Assembly: GCA_023333565.1 (NCBI GenBank)
Contig: JAJKFH010000374.1
Coordinates: forward strand, 1,798,001 to 1,862,000
Reading direction: 5' to 3'
Length of the DNA: 64,000 nt
Source of the DNA: Puffinus mauretanicus
Taxonomy: Eukaryota; Chordata; Aves; Procellariiformes; Procellariidae
Positions 26,777 through 40,549 of the stretch are shown one piece after another. How positions within the stretch are numbered: the stretch's first letter is position 1; every line of letters begins with the position of its first letter. Under the pieces are notes generated by a model. It was not told where the DNA came from, did not search any database, and saw only the letters and a list, made by a program, of their open reading frames with translations. The translations under genes were made by a program, and so were the position numbers.

Positions 26777-29700
26777 TTTTTTTACTTTCTTTCCCTGTTT
26801 TCTTTCTTTGATTAAAGAAAGGAGGAAAGAAGAGAACAGTGTAGAGATGTCTTCCCCACCTCTCCCTTAACAAGTCTCAAGAGCATGGTCTGTGTTGAGT
26901 CAAGCAGATTGTTAAGGGAGAATGGCTGTCAATGGGATCTCAAAGATGCAATTCTTTTTTTAGGAATAAAGGAAAGAGAAAAGCCTCTTGTCACAGTTGC
27001 TCGCTGTTTATGAAATGTTTTGCCTGTGTGAGACCTACAGGGAATCTGGGAGTGTGCTGAATTCATTGATCTCCCGCATTCCCTTTAGAAGGGATCGCTT
27101 GTCACGTACCTTTGCAAGTAAAGACAGTCCATATATGCATCACTACTCACTGTTTTCCAGGTTTATATACTCTATTAATAGGCATTTGGATAGGTTCCTT
27201 AATGTGGCAGATAGGTGTAAAATAGGCAAAGGAAAGAGAGGCTAGGGTTGGAAGGGGAGCCATAGGATGGTGGGCACATCTGAAAGGCAGGCCAGAAATA
27301 GGAGTTTAGAGTAGGAGCTGAGCTCTGCTGAAAATCTGGTCCAGCACTTCTGTTAAAGAAAGAATTCTTGGTATCTTGCACCACGCTTTCATTGTGCCCT
27401 GGCAGAGGTTGAAGGAGTTAGGCAGAGGTTCAAATCAAAATCCCAGACCTGGACTTGGAAGAAGCTTGCAGCCAGGTCTGAGCTTTTGCAGATGGTCCCT
27501 CTCTATATAATGAGGTCAATCAAAACATCTGATCTCAATACCCTTGAACTTCTGGAGGGGGCATGAATTTGAGCCCAGGAATATGGGATCATCTGGACTG
27601 TGCAGTGGTCTCTGCCAATTGTTTTTCTTTCCTGGCAGGCTTGATGGGTCCCAGCTGTACTGCTGAGTCTCCTTTAGAAGATGCTTTAGGTACAAACCTA
27701 AAGAAAAGGAGCCTTTCTGGACAGCTTCTTCTTATTATTCTTCCCCCTAGGTGTTTTGTAATTCATTCTTCCTTACAGGGGAGGAACAAAAGATAAAAGG
27801 AGTGGATGACTTGTTGAGCATCTCTTATTTTAATGATAAAGAAGGGGTAAGAAGCATTGAAAGGACTGTCCTTTCTTGAAGCCCAGTTTCGACATGTTTG
27901 AAACTGGGCAATGGAAAGTGCATCTCTTCTAAGTTCAGCCAGGCTCAAGGTCACTAAAAATCCCAAACACCTGGTTTTGTTCCCCTTTTAACCTGACAGC
28001 TCATTCTGCTCAGGAATTGCTACATGATAATAATGAGGAAGGTGTAAAGTCTCAGGGTTAAATGAGGATTGTGCCTGTGTGACCGGGGTGAAGTTGCGGC
28101 ACCAGTGGTCCTACAGGTCAGCTGCTACATGACAGGACTGAGCATCCAATCTAGTTTATCAGCCACCTCCTGAAAGATGACAAAATCCACTACTGGGCTT
28201 GCACTGCCGTTATTAGAGAGCAGCATGTATATAGAAAAGAGAAGACAAGGTAGGAGGAGTTTGGAAAAAGAGGAGTATTACTTCCACTAAAACAATCTGC
28301 AACCCTGGCAGATTACAGCCCCCTCCAGTGACACAGCAGAGAAGGGAAGCAAGCTCACATCTAAGATGGTGAGGGAGACACCGTCCATCAGCAGGTTAGT
28401 GGAGAAGATATGGACATGGCATGGGTCTCAAGGGTTTGAAGGCAGGTAGAAGGGGAGCTTTGGAGCAAGGGAATGGGGAGGTTGCTGCAGACAGCCCTAT
28501 CAGGCAGTGCTTGCTGCGGGCACGCAAAAGCAGGTGGCTTCTTTTTTCTGCCGGAAGGAGTGAGAAAAGTGTTTTAAATCCTTCAGTGGGTACTAGGCTC
28601 CTGTTGGGTCATTTGGAGTCTATTTATGGTATTGCTTATACTGCATCACAGCTTTCAGTCAATCTGTGTCCCCAAATGCTGTTCACAGAAAAAAAAGGAA
28701 TTCAAGAACAGAGGGTGTTTGGAGTGACGAAGGGGGAGGGCACGGACTGCGTGCTACGTTCAGCTGCAAGACAGCTAGAAACGGAGGGAGGCAGGAATCG
28801 GGGCGGGGAAGGACCCAGTCAAATGAAGGTATGTGGGGAGACCAGCTGTTAGGCCAAGATGGAGGGGGAACAACGCCAGCCCAAGTCCCAGCCAGAAGCT
28901 CATCTCAGGCCAGGTTTCAAGAGGACCTCATTTCTCCATTCTGCTTTTTCACCTGGCTCTGCCGCCCTGCGCAGATCTCCAATTGCTGCTGTTTTATTCA
29001 GCTGTTCAGGCACATGCATCTGGACTCGGCCTTTGCTGTTAATGATTTGCAGTAGCACAGATGGCTCCTGCTCAAACTGGTACTAATTGGGCTGGTGCCT
29101 CACTCAGCTGCTGTCCCAGTGCTCCCTATGCTGCACGCAATGCCTTGAGATGCAAAACTTTTCAATGCATCCAAAACCTCCTCCCCAGAGCAGCGGCAGC
29201 CATCAGAGAGCCAGGGTGATCTGACGTCCACGCTTGCTTGGTCACTCCAGGAGGGCTTGCTCCTCCAGCCAGCAAAAATGCTTATCTCCTTGGGAGCAGG
29301 GCAGCCTGCAGTCCTCGAGCGTGCAGGTGGCAGAGGAACAGAGGAGGCTGCTGCAGCCCCTCTATGCTCATTACCAGGCTCACCCCTCTCTCTCCAGGGC
29401 CTGCCTCTCTCCGGCTGTGAAAGAAGGAAGGATAAAGTCCTCTCTCCATTGAGCCCAGACTTCCCATTTCACTCTGGTTACTGGGCTGCTCTTTTCTTGC
29501 AGAAGGGGTCTAGCCAAAAAAAAAAGTTTGAGAGATGAATACTAGGATCGGGGATCAACAGACTCGAGTAAAGGAAAATACAGGTGCTAGAAATGTCTTT
29601 CAAAGAGGAAAAATGGTAGCAGATAAATTCAGGATGGCAGTTGGGAGGCTCTGATCATTAGATCCACCATGTTATGGCACCGTCTCCTTTTCAAAAGATA

Positions 29701-31914
29701 CAGCGAGGCCAAAGTCTTACAGAAGTGTTGAATGACTTGGTGCTTGCAGTAATGGGGGTCTGGGGCTTGATGGTTCAGGAAGCCCTTTCCAATTAAATCC
29801 TCTGAAAATTAACATTGTGTTAGAAGGGGCCAAGAACATCTTATTGGGAATATCTTTAGATCATGGGAAATCCAGATGGGCTTCGGATCCACCACACCTT
29901 GCAGGGCTTTCCACGGGGAACCTCCACGGAGCAGCAGCTGGGTAAACGCTGCAGTTCAGCATCGAGTTGCTTGGAGGTCTGGCTGGGCGCCGGGCTGGCT
30001 TTTACCTGGACATAGGTTGGTTGCACACCAGACCATGTCCATTAAGGTGCGCTTGGTATGTTTGGTAGCACAATAGCTGTGTCCTGAAGTCAGTGTACCT
30101 AAAATAGAAGACTTTTAAAGCCAGACTTACTATGTATTGTAAATTCAGCAGCACTGCATGTCTAGGCAGGATGCATCTGCTAAGCCTGGTGCAGTAATTT
30201 TAAAAGATCACTAGATTTTGCTTGTGCTAAAACCCATGTGTTCTTTCGCATTTTCTTTTCCCAGTAAGCCAAGTGTAAAAAGAAATAATACTCGGGATCT
30301 TCTAATTGTTGTAACACGTAATCTGTGTGCAAAAGTAACACTTGTGACAGATTTTCTTAGAGAGTGAAAGGGAAAGTACAAAGTCACCCCTGAAATGAAT
30401 TGGCTGTAGGTGAGGAATTGAAACACTAAATTAACATGACATCAGGCACTTCAGAATGGCTGTGGATCTAGTAAAAAAATAAATAGGGTAAAATTCCTGT
30501 AGGACCAATAGAGACCAAACATACCAGATCCAGTGTTATCCAGGACTGTGCATAACCTGGCTAATATTTACTTTGCTAGCAGCCATGTGTGAAAACAGAT
30601 ATTTTCACAAGTGTTTCAGAATTCAATCCCAGCTGGTACCTTGGCATTTGTGGTGAAAATCATTGTTTACAAGGAAAAATGTCCCCAGGACTGCAACAGA
30701 GAGACAAGTTTTCTGTCTGCAGAAAGTGTTGAAACAAGGTATAGAAGCAAACACCAGGGACACTATGCAGTGCACAAACAAGCTCCCCTTCCAACACCTT
30801 TCAAAGATGTGGGAGAAGTAACACATGGCAACGTGACTCATAATAATACTGCTTACTACGGTGCTTTTCATTGGGAAAATAAAATGAACATGTTAAACGT
30901 TTATTTTCCCTTTATATCAAATTACCTGTTGCTACTTGACTGTTCTGAGCTGCACCAAAGACAAAAGCCTTCCTTATACAGTGCAAGCAGTGAAGCATCT
31001 GCCATAATCAAATGGTCTCTTACCTGCCCATGAAGTTTGGGGTTAGAGTCAGGTGGGGCGATGAGAAGAGACTGCCAGAGGAGGGGACCAGGGCACAATT
31101 ACAGCGTTGGAGACATGGGAAGGCTGGAGAGGCTTAGCTCTGAGCGATGCTGTGAAATATCCTACCTCTTTCTGCTCCTCTGCTCTTTCCAAAATAGATA
31201 ACAAGATACAGAGCAGTCCTACTGAATGGGTCAAATGAGTTTTTGAGTTCTCCCTTTCCCCGAATCAACAAACCTGCCGGTGGGTAATTAGTCTGCCAGT
31301 CTCATCCTGGTAGCGCTGCCTTTGGAGTGTGACATATTCAAAGAGGTCACAAGCTCATTCTTTCCCCCATCCTCCCTTTACCTTTTTTTGTGTGTCCCTA
31401 TCTTCTGTTTTTTTTAATGATGCCCTCCTCCAGCACAAATTGACTCTGGCGGTAATTTGTCATGTCACCTTCGCTAAAGTTTTGAACAAAATTGTGGAAG
31501 ATTCATGGGGGAGCAAAAGTGCCACATCTTTTATGCATTTCAGGTAGTAAAGTATAAATCAAAAAGCCCAGGGACTTGTTTTCAGGGAGACAAGAAAAAA
31601 AAGGTAAACCATAGTGAGTAAAGTTAGACTGTGTCTCTGTCTGATCCTGCACTGACAAGTCTGGGATTTAATTTTTAATTTTTCAGTGACATACCGTCTT
31701 TATGTCAGGGTGAATACAGCTGACAAAACAGATTTGAGAGAGACCCAGCCCACAAGCTCCTCCCATCACACTCCTCTTCCTCACTCATAAGTCAGGGTGA
31801 AAGTTAAACCCTAAGGGACACAGGTAAAAGGTTTCATGCTGAGAGGCTCGGGGTTAGGACCTGATGTTATAACTGCTTAAAGGGGTTGGTCATTCTTGCC
31901 CTGGGAGGAAATGA
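26777..31914. other. Intergenic, no gene seen
   Basis: Open frames up to about 143 codons (28421-28852 plus) occur in a G-rich stretch and have no recognisable domain. No repeat family recognised. 28420-29400 is moderately G+C rich. Confidence 0.5.
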
Positions 31915-32065
31915 CCTCTCTCGGATGATTTTGGCCTTGTGGTTAAGGGTCTGGAGAAAATTTGGGTAAATTCAGGCTCAAGTCTCAGCTCTTCAGCAAG
32001 CCTCTTTTGTGGGAATGATTCACCTGCTCTGCCTTGAAGGTTTGAAACCATTTTAAAACTGAGCA
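31915..32065 (+). mobile_element. MIR-like SINE, 5' part
   Basis: TTGGCCTTGTGGTTAAGGGT at about 31931 resembles the tRNA-derived head of MIR with its A-box-like 'gtggttaagg'. TCAGGCTCAAGTCTCAGCTC near 31973 matches the 'gggttcaaatcccagctct' part that contains the B box. The CORE beyond is weak, so this is probably a truncated old copy. Confidence 0.5.
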
Positions 32066-34360
32066 GTTAAATACCATCAGAAATGAATGGGAACTGGCTG
32101 AGCAGTTTCCTAAAACTCACCTTTGCGGTCTGAGGGCGATGCCTCTCCCTCCAAGCCGGGTCTGATGCTCACCTTCCCACCATCATTTGCCCTGTCGGTT
32201 TTGATAGCAAAAGCTTCGGGAAGGGGATCGTCTCATCCCTTGTTCCCACGCAGCCTCGAGTCCTTGTGGCCTCGACGTGTTGTTACAGTAAGAACAACAT
32301 TAATCAGATGTGAAGGGACGGGGAGGGCTGGCCGCATGCAGCCGGTAGGACATTTGGCAGGTGGGTCTGTGTGTATTGCCTGCCTATATATCCATACCTG
32401 CATCGCATCTATTGCTTGTAACCAAACAGCTCAAGGATTTCGTAGGCCAGCTGAGTCTGTCTCTGATCCCCTCCTCCACTCCAGCTGATGTTATGTTACA
32501 GGCACAAACCAAAATATCCTCCTTTTTTTTTTTTTCCTTAATGCATGATCGATCTATTTTAAAAGTACACACAGCTATATGGTAGGAGAGATTAAACAGC
32601 AGCGTAGAAAAAGATCTCCTGTGGGGAAATCTGATTATACCCTTTTAGGGGGGTTTTCTTGTTGAGAGTCATCCTGCATATTCCCACACTGTACTTGAAG
32701 GTCAGTCATTGTCTTATGCTGCTTCCTACAACAAAATTGAGAGGAGTATGATGAGATCTCATAGTCACAAGAGAGCTCATTTGTTCAGCAAATTCAGCCG
32801 TGACCCTTTCTAATGTTTTCTTTCCCTTCCTCCCTTCTCTTCTGCTGGCTTGTTTTTAGCAGAATGTTTCCACTAAAACCTCCCTATCAATATTTAGGGA
32901 TGATTTCTGAAGTTTGGATAAAGTTTATCAAATCCAACAGAGACCAAAGTGCCAGCTATATCTGTAGAGTCTACACAGCTATCACAGTCTACGAGATCAA
33001 AGACTTCGGGTCGCTTCTGCTTCTTCTTTGGTGGGAAAGGTGCCACTGTGAATTCTTTATTTTACCAAGTACATTTGAATGTGATAGCGAGCTCACCTGC
33101 AAAGCTCAAACCTGGGTCCAGCTCTGCAAATGCTGGCACTGTAATTTGTCTCCAGGAGTTGGGAGCAGCCCACAGGGAATATGAGCATGTTGTGCTGTTG
33201 CCTGGATTCGGTCCTGATGTCGGTTCAGATGCTGATGGAGAACGGACCCTGCAGCCAATTAAAAGTGCTCTGGTTGCAGGGTTCCTTACGAGTCTCTTCC
33301 CCATGTGAAAGGCAGAGCTAAAGCTTTTAAATGTATTTATACATATATGGACATGGAATCTGTCTGCGTATGCACAGCCTACGAACACTGCAAAATTGTT
33401 AGAAGTTTGGAGCAGAAAGACTTTAAATTCACAGGTTTGTAATCTTTCACAGTTGTTCTCCAAGCAGTATTTCTGTCTGCCTTCTGCTTAATGAATTAGC
33501 AAAGCTAAGAGAGTAGCATGAACTTTCAGAAGATATACTTCAGTGCCCCTTATGGCTGATCTGGAAATGATGCTCATTATAGCACTATATGAGTAGGATA
33601 GGTAACCCAAAGATGTCAGGAAGGGCTGCAGGCTAAAACAGCTAACCAAAGGTTCCTCTTAGACATTTTATTCATCCCAGGGATGGCATTAATAGCACAA
33701 TTAATTCTGTATTTTTATTTGATTTCCAGGGATTGTGCCAAATAAGTACCACGTAGCTTTCTGTGAAAACAGTATCAGCCCACCCTGAGATTTGTCGAGA
33801 TGCCCATGTGCATGACAAATGGGGAGCAAAGACTGCTTCAGGAATTTTCCCCTTTCCAGGCTGGGAGGAGCAGAGCTCTGGGGACCCGCCGGTGCCTGAG
33901 CCGCAGCAGAGCTCACCCCTGCCCGTGGCACCGGGTACGGGAAGGGAAGCCTGGGCTGGCACGGGAGCATTTGAGGGAGGGCAAATGAAATTTTTCCATT
34001 CCTGGAGGTCACCCACGCTCATTCCCCAGTGTGCATTTGTCTAAAAGGACATGGAAGGTGGACACAGACAGCCAAAATAGGGGGCTGCACTAAGGGGGAT
34101 TCTGAAGTTGTTATTACCAGGCCAGATTATACGCAGTGGGTCTGACTATCTAAATGTATTTACTGGAGATGAGGGGAATGAGGGTGCCAGGAAGGGGGGG
34201 ATGGGTGGGAAAAATTTGTTCAGTAATTACAATGAAGTGATCAAAAAAATCCTGGAAACGTGAACTCTGCTTTACACTGCCTCCCTCCCTCTCCCCCCCC
34301 AAGTTTAATTACTTTTTACAAAGGAGCCCCGGGGAGATTATTTATCTTTGATCATTCCGG
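32066..34360. other. Intergenic, no gene seen
   Basis: Poly-T at 32523-32536. 33840-33965 is G+C rich. No gene or repeat family supported. Confidence 0.5.
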
Positions 34361-34442
34361 GATCAATCTGCAAATGTACAAACACACTTAAAATCAGCGT
34401 TTGCCAACTGTTAAGCTCCACGTTACACCCTCTTTTTTAAAG

Positions 34443-34579
34443 GCCTCGGGAAGATGCAAAACGAAGACAAAGAGGAGATGGATGACTTCAGCGAAGCATT
34501 TAAGAAATTGTTTGAAGAGAGCAGCTGCCCCCATCCTGATTACCCGTGTAGCTCTCTGTCAGCTTGATTTCAAAAGCAG
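34443..34579 (+). other. Candidate small exon with in-frame stop
   Basis: A polypyrimidine run ending in TTTTTTAAAG meets 34443, and a strong donor (CAG|GTAAGG) follows at 34579/34580, defining a 137-bp exon-like unit. From ATG at 34454 it reads 37 codons to TGA at 34565. The translation starts MQNEDKEEMDDFSEAFKKLF, acidic then lysine-containing, much more protein-like than chance frames nearby. A second frame is open through both splice sites. Flanking sequence (34330-34440) looks conserved. It could be a cassette or poison exon, a lncRNA exon, or a conserved non-coding element that mimics one. I do not recognise the protein. Confidence 0.3.
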
Positions 34580-34622
34580 GTAAGGGTGCAGGAAAGGGGG
34601 AGAGAAGACGACTGCAGAAGGG

Positions 34623-34644
34623 AGACAGACAGACAGACAGACAG
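34623..34644. repeat. (GACA)n microsatellite
   Basis: Five and a half perfect GACA units just 3' of the candidate exon's donor site. Confidence 0.85.
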
Positions 34645-37600
34645 CAGCGGCAATGCTGATTTTTCTCACCCTGTTTATTCGGATGGCTTGTTAGGGATTG
34701 TTTTATTCCTGGTGCTGTTTCACACCTTATTTATTTACTTTTCCGTATTTTTGCGCCCTTCTTAATTCCACAGGTTCAAGATGGCTGTTTTCCGCAGCCA
34801 GCTAATACCTTCAGAGTGGATAATCTGGGGATTCTCTGTGTTTGATATACTTACCACACTGCTGCTCAACTCCCATGGTGTGCCTCAAATATTTATTTAA
34901 AAAAGAAAAAACCCCAAACCCTCCCCAATCTATTTCCTCCACAGCCTTCGCTGCTGAAGCTTCTCACGTCACCTTCCATGGGGAACTTGCAGGATGCTGA
35001 TCTTTTTGTTTATTCATTTATTTTTGGCAGCATCACTCTAACTGCCTCCAAAGAAGGGGGCGAAGACATTTGCAAAGATAATTTGTAAACATTTATCATG
35101 GCTCTGCCCAGGCACAGTCTTTACTCCGGAGCCGCTGTGTGCTGCGCGCGTGATGAACAGCCACGTCCCACCCCAGAGCTGGCCGCACTCTGGCGATCCA
35201 GCTAATATCTGCATTTTACTTGCCCAGGGCTGTTCGTATTTTTGCAGAGGACAGGGCAAAGATCCACCTTCAACAAAGGCTTTTTAAAGTGAGACTTATA
35301 AAAGTATGCCAGGAACTCGGTTTCCTTACCTTCAACCAGGGGAGAGAAAAGTGAGGAAAATAATTTCCTATTTGAATTGCTGCTTCTTTATGAATTGCTA
35401 AATATTGAGCACCAAAATTTGACAATTTGAGCGATTTTCTCTTCCAGGATTTGGGTTTTTCCTTACTGACTAACTGTAAGGTGTGCTTAAAAATTAGACA
35501 TATTACCACGCATCTTACAGTGGCCAGGACAATTCTGGAAAACAGACCTTTTCCCAGTATTGGAAGGAAGTCTCCAGGGCACTATGCCGTCTCAGATTTT
35601 AGGAATGGCATATGAGACAAGGAACTGTGTGTCTCTTGTCTGGGACGCTGTATTTCCCCTGTCCCATCCCTTCCAAGACACAGCTGCTGGTAGCATGCTT
35701 GCTCCCAGTACAGGAGCAGAAAGCAGGCTTCTGGCCCAAAACTGTGTGGACATTGATGTGTGACCCAGTACGAAGGCATACTTCTTGGTCCCTGGAGGGG
35801 ATGAGGCTGCTTTTTAGATTTATTAGCCTGGATATACTCTCCCGGCTAGGTTTGCTTGCTCTCCCTCCTGCACAAGCTCTTGGAAAGCAGCGTTTTCCAA
35901 GCAGCAGCTCCCAGACCTGCAGAGCTTCCCATGGCCGGTGTGGGCAGCACACAACCTCTGCTCAGAGGCTCCTCTGTGGTGGTTTAAACCCTCTTTGCAC
36001 TGTCCTGCCACCCTCTGCTAGAAAACAGGTCTGAACCCATAGGACGTCGGCCATGCACCTGTGATTGCTTTTTCCTGCTGGTCTGGAAGAGAAAAAAGCA
36101 GAGAGAACCACTGCTGCGGGTAACAGGGACCCTGTGGTTTCCATCAGCTGCTGGCAATGGCGATATACATATAGAAAAGGAAATTATATTTAACAAAAAG
36201 GAATATTTGTCTTCTGCATGAGAGCTTCCCCCTCTCTTCACTCTTTCTGTTTACTGCTGCAGGGAGGTAGTGACCGACTGGGCAGCACTGACCTTCCCTC
36301 TGCTGCCTGGCTCCCGCGCGGGGCTGGAGCTGCCGCGGGGCTGGGTCTTCTCCCCCTGCAATGAGAGAGTGAAGCGTGTTCCACTGAAGGCACACTTGTG
36401 TCAAGTCCCTGCAAGAGGACAACCTCCGCTTCTGAGCAGACGGGTAAATTTTATCTCTCAACTCTACAAGAACATCAGGGAGTTTGCCAGAGATTTTCAG
36501 CTGATCTCTGTATTCTTGTTTCAATGTAACTACTTTTTTTTTGCTTTTTTTTTTTTCTTTCTTTACCACAACTCATTTCACTGGCACTTTTACCAGCATT
36601 TCCTCCATTTTTCAAGATATGATAGTCTGGCTTTCTCATGACCTATTGCAAGACAAAGTTGGGCTGGTTATCAGTGAAAGGTACCTTGTCAACTGACTCG
36701 GGAGCAGTGTTATATTTAAACAGAAGCAGACAAAAAGCCATAGGGAATAGAAACCACCACTGCAAAGGTATTAAAGAAAAGGCTGTTGTGTGAACAGGGA
36801 GGTGAAGTTGGAGGCTTTGGAGTTAGCTGTGGGCTTAGCGTATAACTTATTCTGTCTAACACTTGCCATGAAATATCCTAACAATACTCAGGCACTAGTG
36901 GTAGCAGAGATATTATCACTTGGGGAGACAACAGAAATGGCCTTATCATTTTGACAATGGCTTTTTTCCCTTATTATCGCTAAGTAACAATATCTCTATT
37001 TCACCGCCACTATTGAACCATTGTTTTTTTGATAAATAGGATCCTTTTTGTGATTTCTTTTTTCCCCACTTGTATTTTATCCTTTGTGCATGTGCGCATG
37101 TGAGCAGATTTTAAAAAATGGTGTTCCACCCGATGGTGCAATATTGAAGACTACATCTCTTAAAAGCCAAAGAAGCTGTCAGAGGGGATATCTACATGAA
37201 TGTATAGCTTGCCACAACTCAGAGGAACTTGTGGTGCACCTAGGCTCAAAGACAGTCCATTCTACCTGTGGAGTCCCCACACCCCTGAATAAAAAAGAAG
37301 TATGGAAGAGCTGGAGTATATGAGAGATGATAGGACCCATTTGTCAGTAGGAATGTCATATTGCATTAGAAAATGCCTATAACAAAATCTGCATGCCTTG
37401 ACATGCGGTTTGTCCTCAGATGCTCGTGTAAAGGCACTGTCTCCAGCACGGCTGTATCTCTTACGAGTGCAATGGATTGCGTTCTCCTCACTGTGCTCCC
37501 AAAATGCCTCAACTGATGGGGCCACATCCTGTCTTTCCTCCAGCCCTGTTCCAGAGCTGAAAAACCTGCACAGACTGAGCAGGAGTTAGACTGGGTGTAT

Positions 37601-38599
37601 ATAGTTCTATTAGATATGGTATATAGTGACGTCTGGATGTATTCACATTTGAGTCAGCTGAACATTTATCCTCATTTATCCTCTATTCTCTTTCCATTCC
37701 TTTCTCATGCCCATCCCCATGGTGTCTGAGCACTGCTGTCTACCTGACTTACCACCATTGTTATGGATTATCATCTGCCTGGGCTATGAGTGTGCTCTCC
37801 CATTATCCACTCATCATCCACAGTGGCTCTGTCTGGATACTTCTTTCTGCCGATACCATCAGCTGCCACTGTCTATTCTACGCACAATAGAGAACCCTCC
37901 TATCTGAGCCCATTGCTATGGTTACAGGCATCCTGCGGGCGGTGGGATCAACAGGAGCCAGAAATGAAGGTACTACTGCAGTATTTGCATAAAGACTCCC
38001 TACCTGCTGTGGAACGGCCATGTTCTCCAAAACAACTCCCACGAGTTTCTGTCGCTGTCGTTGTAAATTTGCATGGACGGGCTGGGACAACAGGACTCAG
38101 TTTACGCTTTCTTGGCTTGGACTCATAGTGAGAACACTTTTTGTGGAGGAGGAGAGAAAATTTACCTTAGAAGATGACAGTACTCACCTCCCTTAGATAT
38201 GAAATAATAAGGAGGAAGGTCAGTTTTTACGCTCTCCCAATATTTGCACGCTCTGCGTTGCAGAGAGCCTCAGAGCGCTTGAACCAGCAACATGCTAAGC
38301 TACTTGTTAGCCCCAAATGCCCAAGCACCAGGGAAGTGAGTCATCTATCATACACCTGCTCCATCACTTCCATCGCAGTACTAAATGATGCGCTCAAAAC
38401 CTGCCACTAAATGGAGAGAAAACGTGACCAGCCTAACTGCTATCAGAAAGTTAAATGCTTAAAATAATGTCACTGGAGGATCGAAGAGGAAAGAACAGGA
38501 GGTAAAGTAGGCTATTTTCTTCATCTGTGTTTTTTTTTTCCCCCAAACAGAGGCGGCGCATAGTGAAATTAACCTCTACTCCTTTGATTTTTTTCCCCC
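34645..38599. other. Intergenic; 34740-35250 conserved-looking
   Basis: 34740-34900 (CTTAATTCCACAGG, CAGCTAATACCTTCAGAGTG, CAAATATTTATTTAAAAAAG) and 34990-35250 are non-repetitive with enhancer-like texture. 35250-38599 holds short chance frames, a T-rich tract at 36533-36562 and nothing recognised. Confidence 0.35.
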
Positions 38600-38990
38600 T
38601 CTCTCTCGTGCACACACACTCTCTCTCTCTCTTTTAAGGCTTATATATTATGATTTGATGCAGGAGGATTTTTCATTAGAAGATGTGAATAAGACTTTAA
38701 TACAAATCAGTCCAGAGAGTCTTTTGACAGGATTTTTAAATAGTGCCCCTTGTCTCCCCGCTGCAGCCGCACGCTATCTTGTTCCTGTGCTGACCTCTCT
38801 GTCTTTCCTCATTAAAGAACAAGTCCAGGCTGCTGAGCCCTCTCTCTTTTTGGAGATCTTCACTGCTTTGTCTCATGCACAGTCACTGCTGCTGCTGACC
38901 GACAGCTCCTCACCCTCAGTAATTTCTGCGCTGCATTAATTTCTCATTAATCTGCATCATGATTTATGAGTCTGAAATGATGGAAGACTT
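38600..38990. other. Candidate conserved non-coding element
   Basis: A CA/CT microsatellite (38610-38632) borders a block with GATTTTTCATTAGAAG, TTTTTAAATAGTG, CTGCATTAATTTCTCATTAA and CATGATTTATGAG. The 94-codon open frame across it lacks codon texture I trust. Clustered ATTAAT cores favour an enhancer. Confidence 0.35.
38610..38632. repeat. (CA)n(CT)n compound microsatellite
   Basis: GCACACACACTCTCTCTCTC: four CA units joined to CT units. Confidence 0.85.
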
Positions 38991-40549
38991 CTAGAGGAGC
39001 GCATCTCATTTGGCCTGCTGGCTTTTCTCCCTTGCCCCTTCACCCACCTTCTTCAAAAGCAAATAGGCCTCTTCTCCCACGCTGCCTGTCTGCAGAACAT
39101 CGTCTCTGGACGGTCCAAATGGGGAGAAACAGGTTAAGCATGGTACTTTCTGGCTGCTTTCCTTATAAATGATCTGAGCAAATAAATGCTAGGGAGAAAA
39201 AAGACCCACTTTCCTTTTCTAAAACCCTTTAGTAGCTGCTCTCCAAGTCTGTGACTGTGCTGTGGCTCTGACTGCTGCTGAATTTGGCAGCCCCGAGGGG
39301 TTGCTGCCAAAGCCTCCTTGGAGTTTGGAGAGGTTTCAGCAAGGAAACCTTCAACCACCCTCCAGGGATCAATCGCATTAGCAAGAGGGATGGTGACTCC
39401 TGGCAGTGCAGAGAGCTGGACCTTCAGGCCACAGCTGGATGAACCGCTGGACCGCTTGAGGACATGTTGCTATAAGGCTGGTTTAGTCTAGCTCAGGGCA
39501 ATGGGGAAAAGAGCAAATCTCTGCACACTCCCCGTACTTACTTCATGGAACTCTCTTATAGCCCTACATCAAAATTATCTTTCCTTCCTTTTTCAGGAGT
39601 ATGTGCAAAAGAGAATGGAAAATTACTCAGTTTTAGTAAGTCACCGGCACTTTGTGTGCTTCTCCAAAACTCCTGAATTTGTAGAATTTGAGGCTATAAA
39701 TAGACAGGGGATTTCTTCTTCTCTTCTGGTTTTTGGTACACTGCTCTGGTCCTCAGGAGAGTCAGAAAACACAAAGAGGTGGAAAATGTTTTGTTTAGAA
39801 GACAAGAGAAGAAAATGCTGAATGCACTGGGCAGGACTGAATAAATGCAGCATATAGTTACGGCAGCAGTGGGAAAGTGAATAAAGGAGTCAGGAGGGAT
39901 GGAAGAAGGAATGGGTGGAGGTTGATTACAAAATCCTTTGTGCTCTGCCTTGACTCCTCTGGTCCACTGCTCGGTAAAGTCAATGGAAATATTGCTATTG
40001 ACCTCCTGGCAGTGCATTCAAATTTCAGACAATTAAGCCATGCTAAATTTCAGACAGAAATACTCCTCACAACACGATAGCCCAGGAATCATAAGTATGA
40101 TGGTCCCACCAAAAAAGAAGGAAAACTACCTGAAATTTTCCATTGCAGGAAGAGGTTTGATTTCAGGTGAGTTTAGGAAAAGAGGATTTGTCTTGAAGCT
40201 TTATTTTCCTGGTCTCTTCCCAAATCACGATGTTCACAAATTGATGCAGATCTTCTCACATACAGCGTGTGAAGCTGGTTCTAGCTCTCAGTCTGCCAGG
40301 CTGCCAAAGAGATGATTTACAAAAGCAGTGGTGACCAGGACTAGCAATAAAGCTTAGTTGCTACTGCATGAATATGTAGATGAATATGTAGTTACTCTGA
40401 CAGCAACAGGGGAAAGCTGTTTCTTTGGGGGCTGGAAATAGAAGGGGGAAATTGCTCAGCTTTTTAGCCATTGTTTTAAATTGATATTTAGGAGAGCAAT
40501 TTCTGTGCTGCTTGGAAAAGGGAAGAGTAAAAAAGAAAGAACTTTGTGT
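38991..40549. other. Intergenic, no gene seen
   Basis: Short chance frames only. A 12-bp unit ATGAATATGTAG is repeated head to tail at 40368-40391. Confidence 0.5.

Noticed and set aside
38655..38939. Plus-strand frame of 94 codons
   Set aside because: It lies in a block better explained as a conserved non-coding element; no domain recognised.
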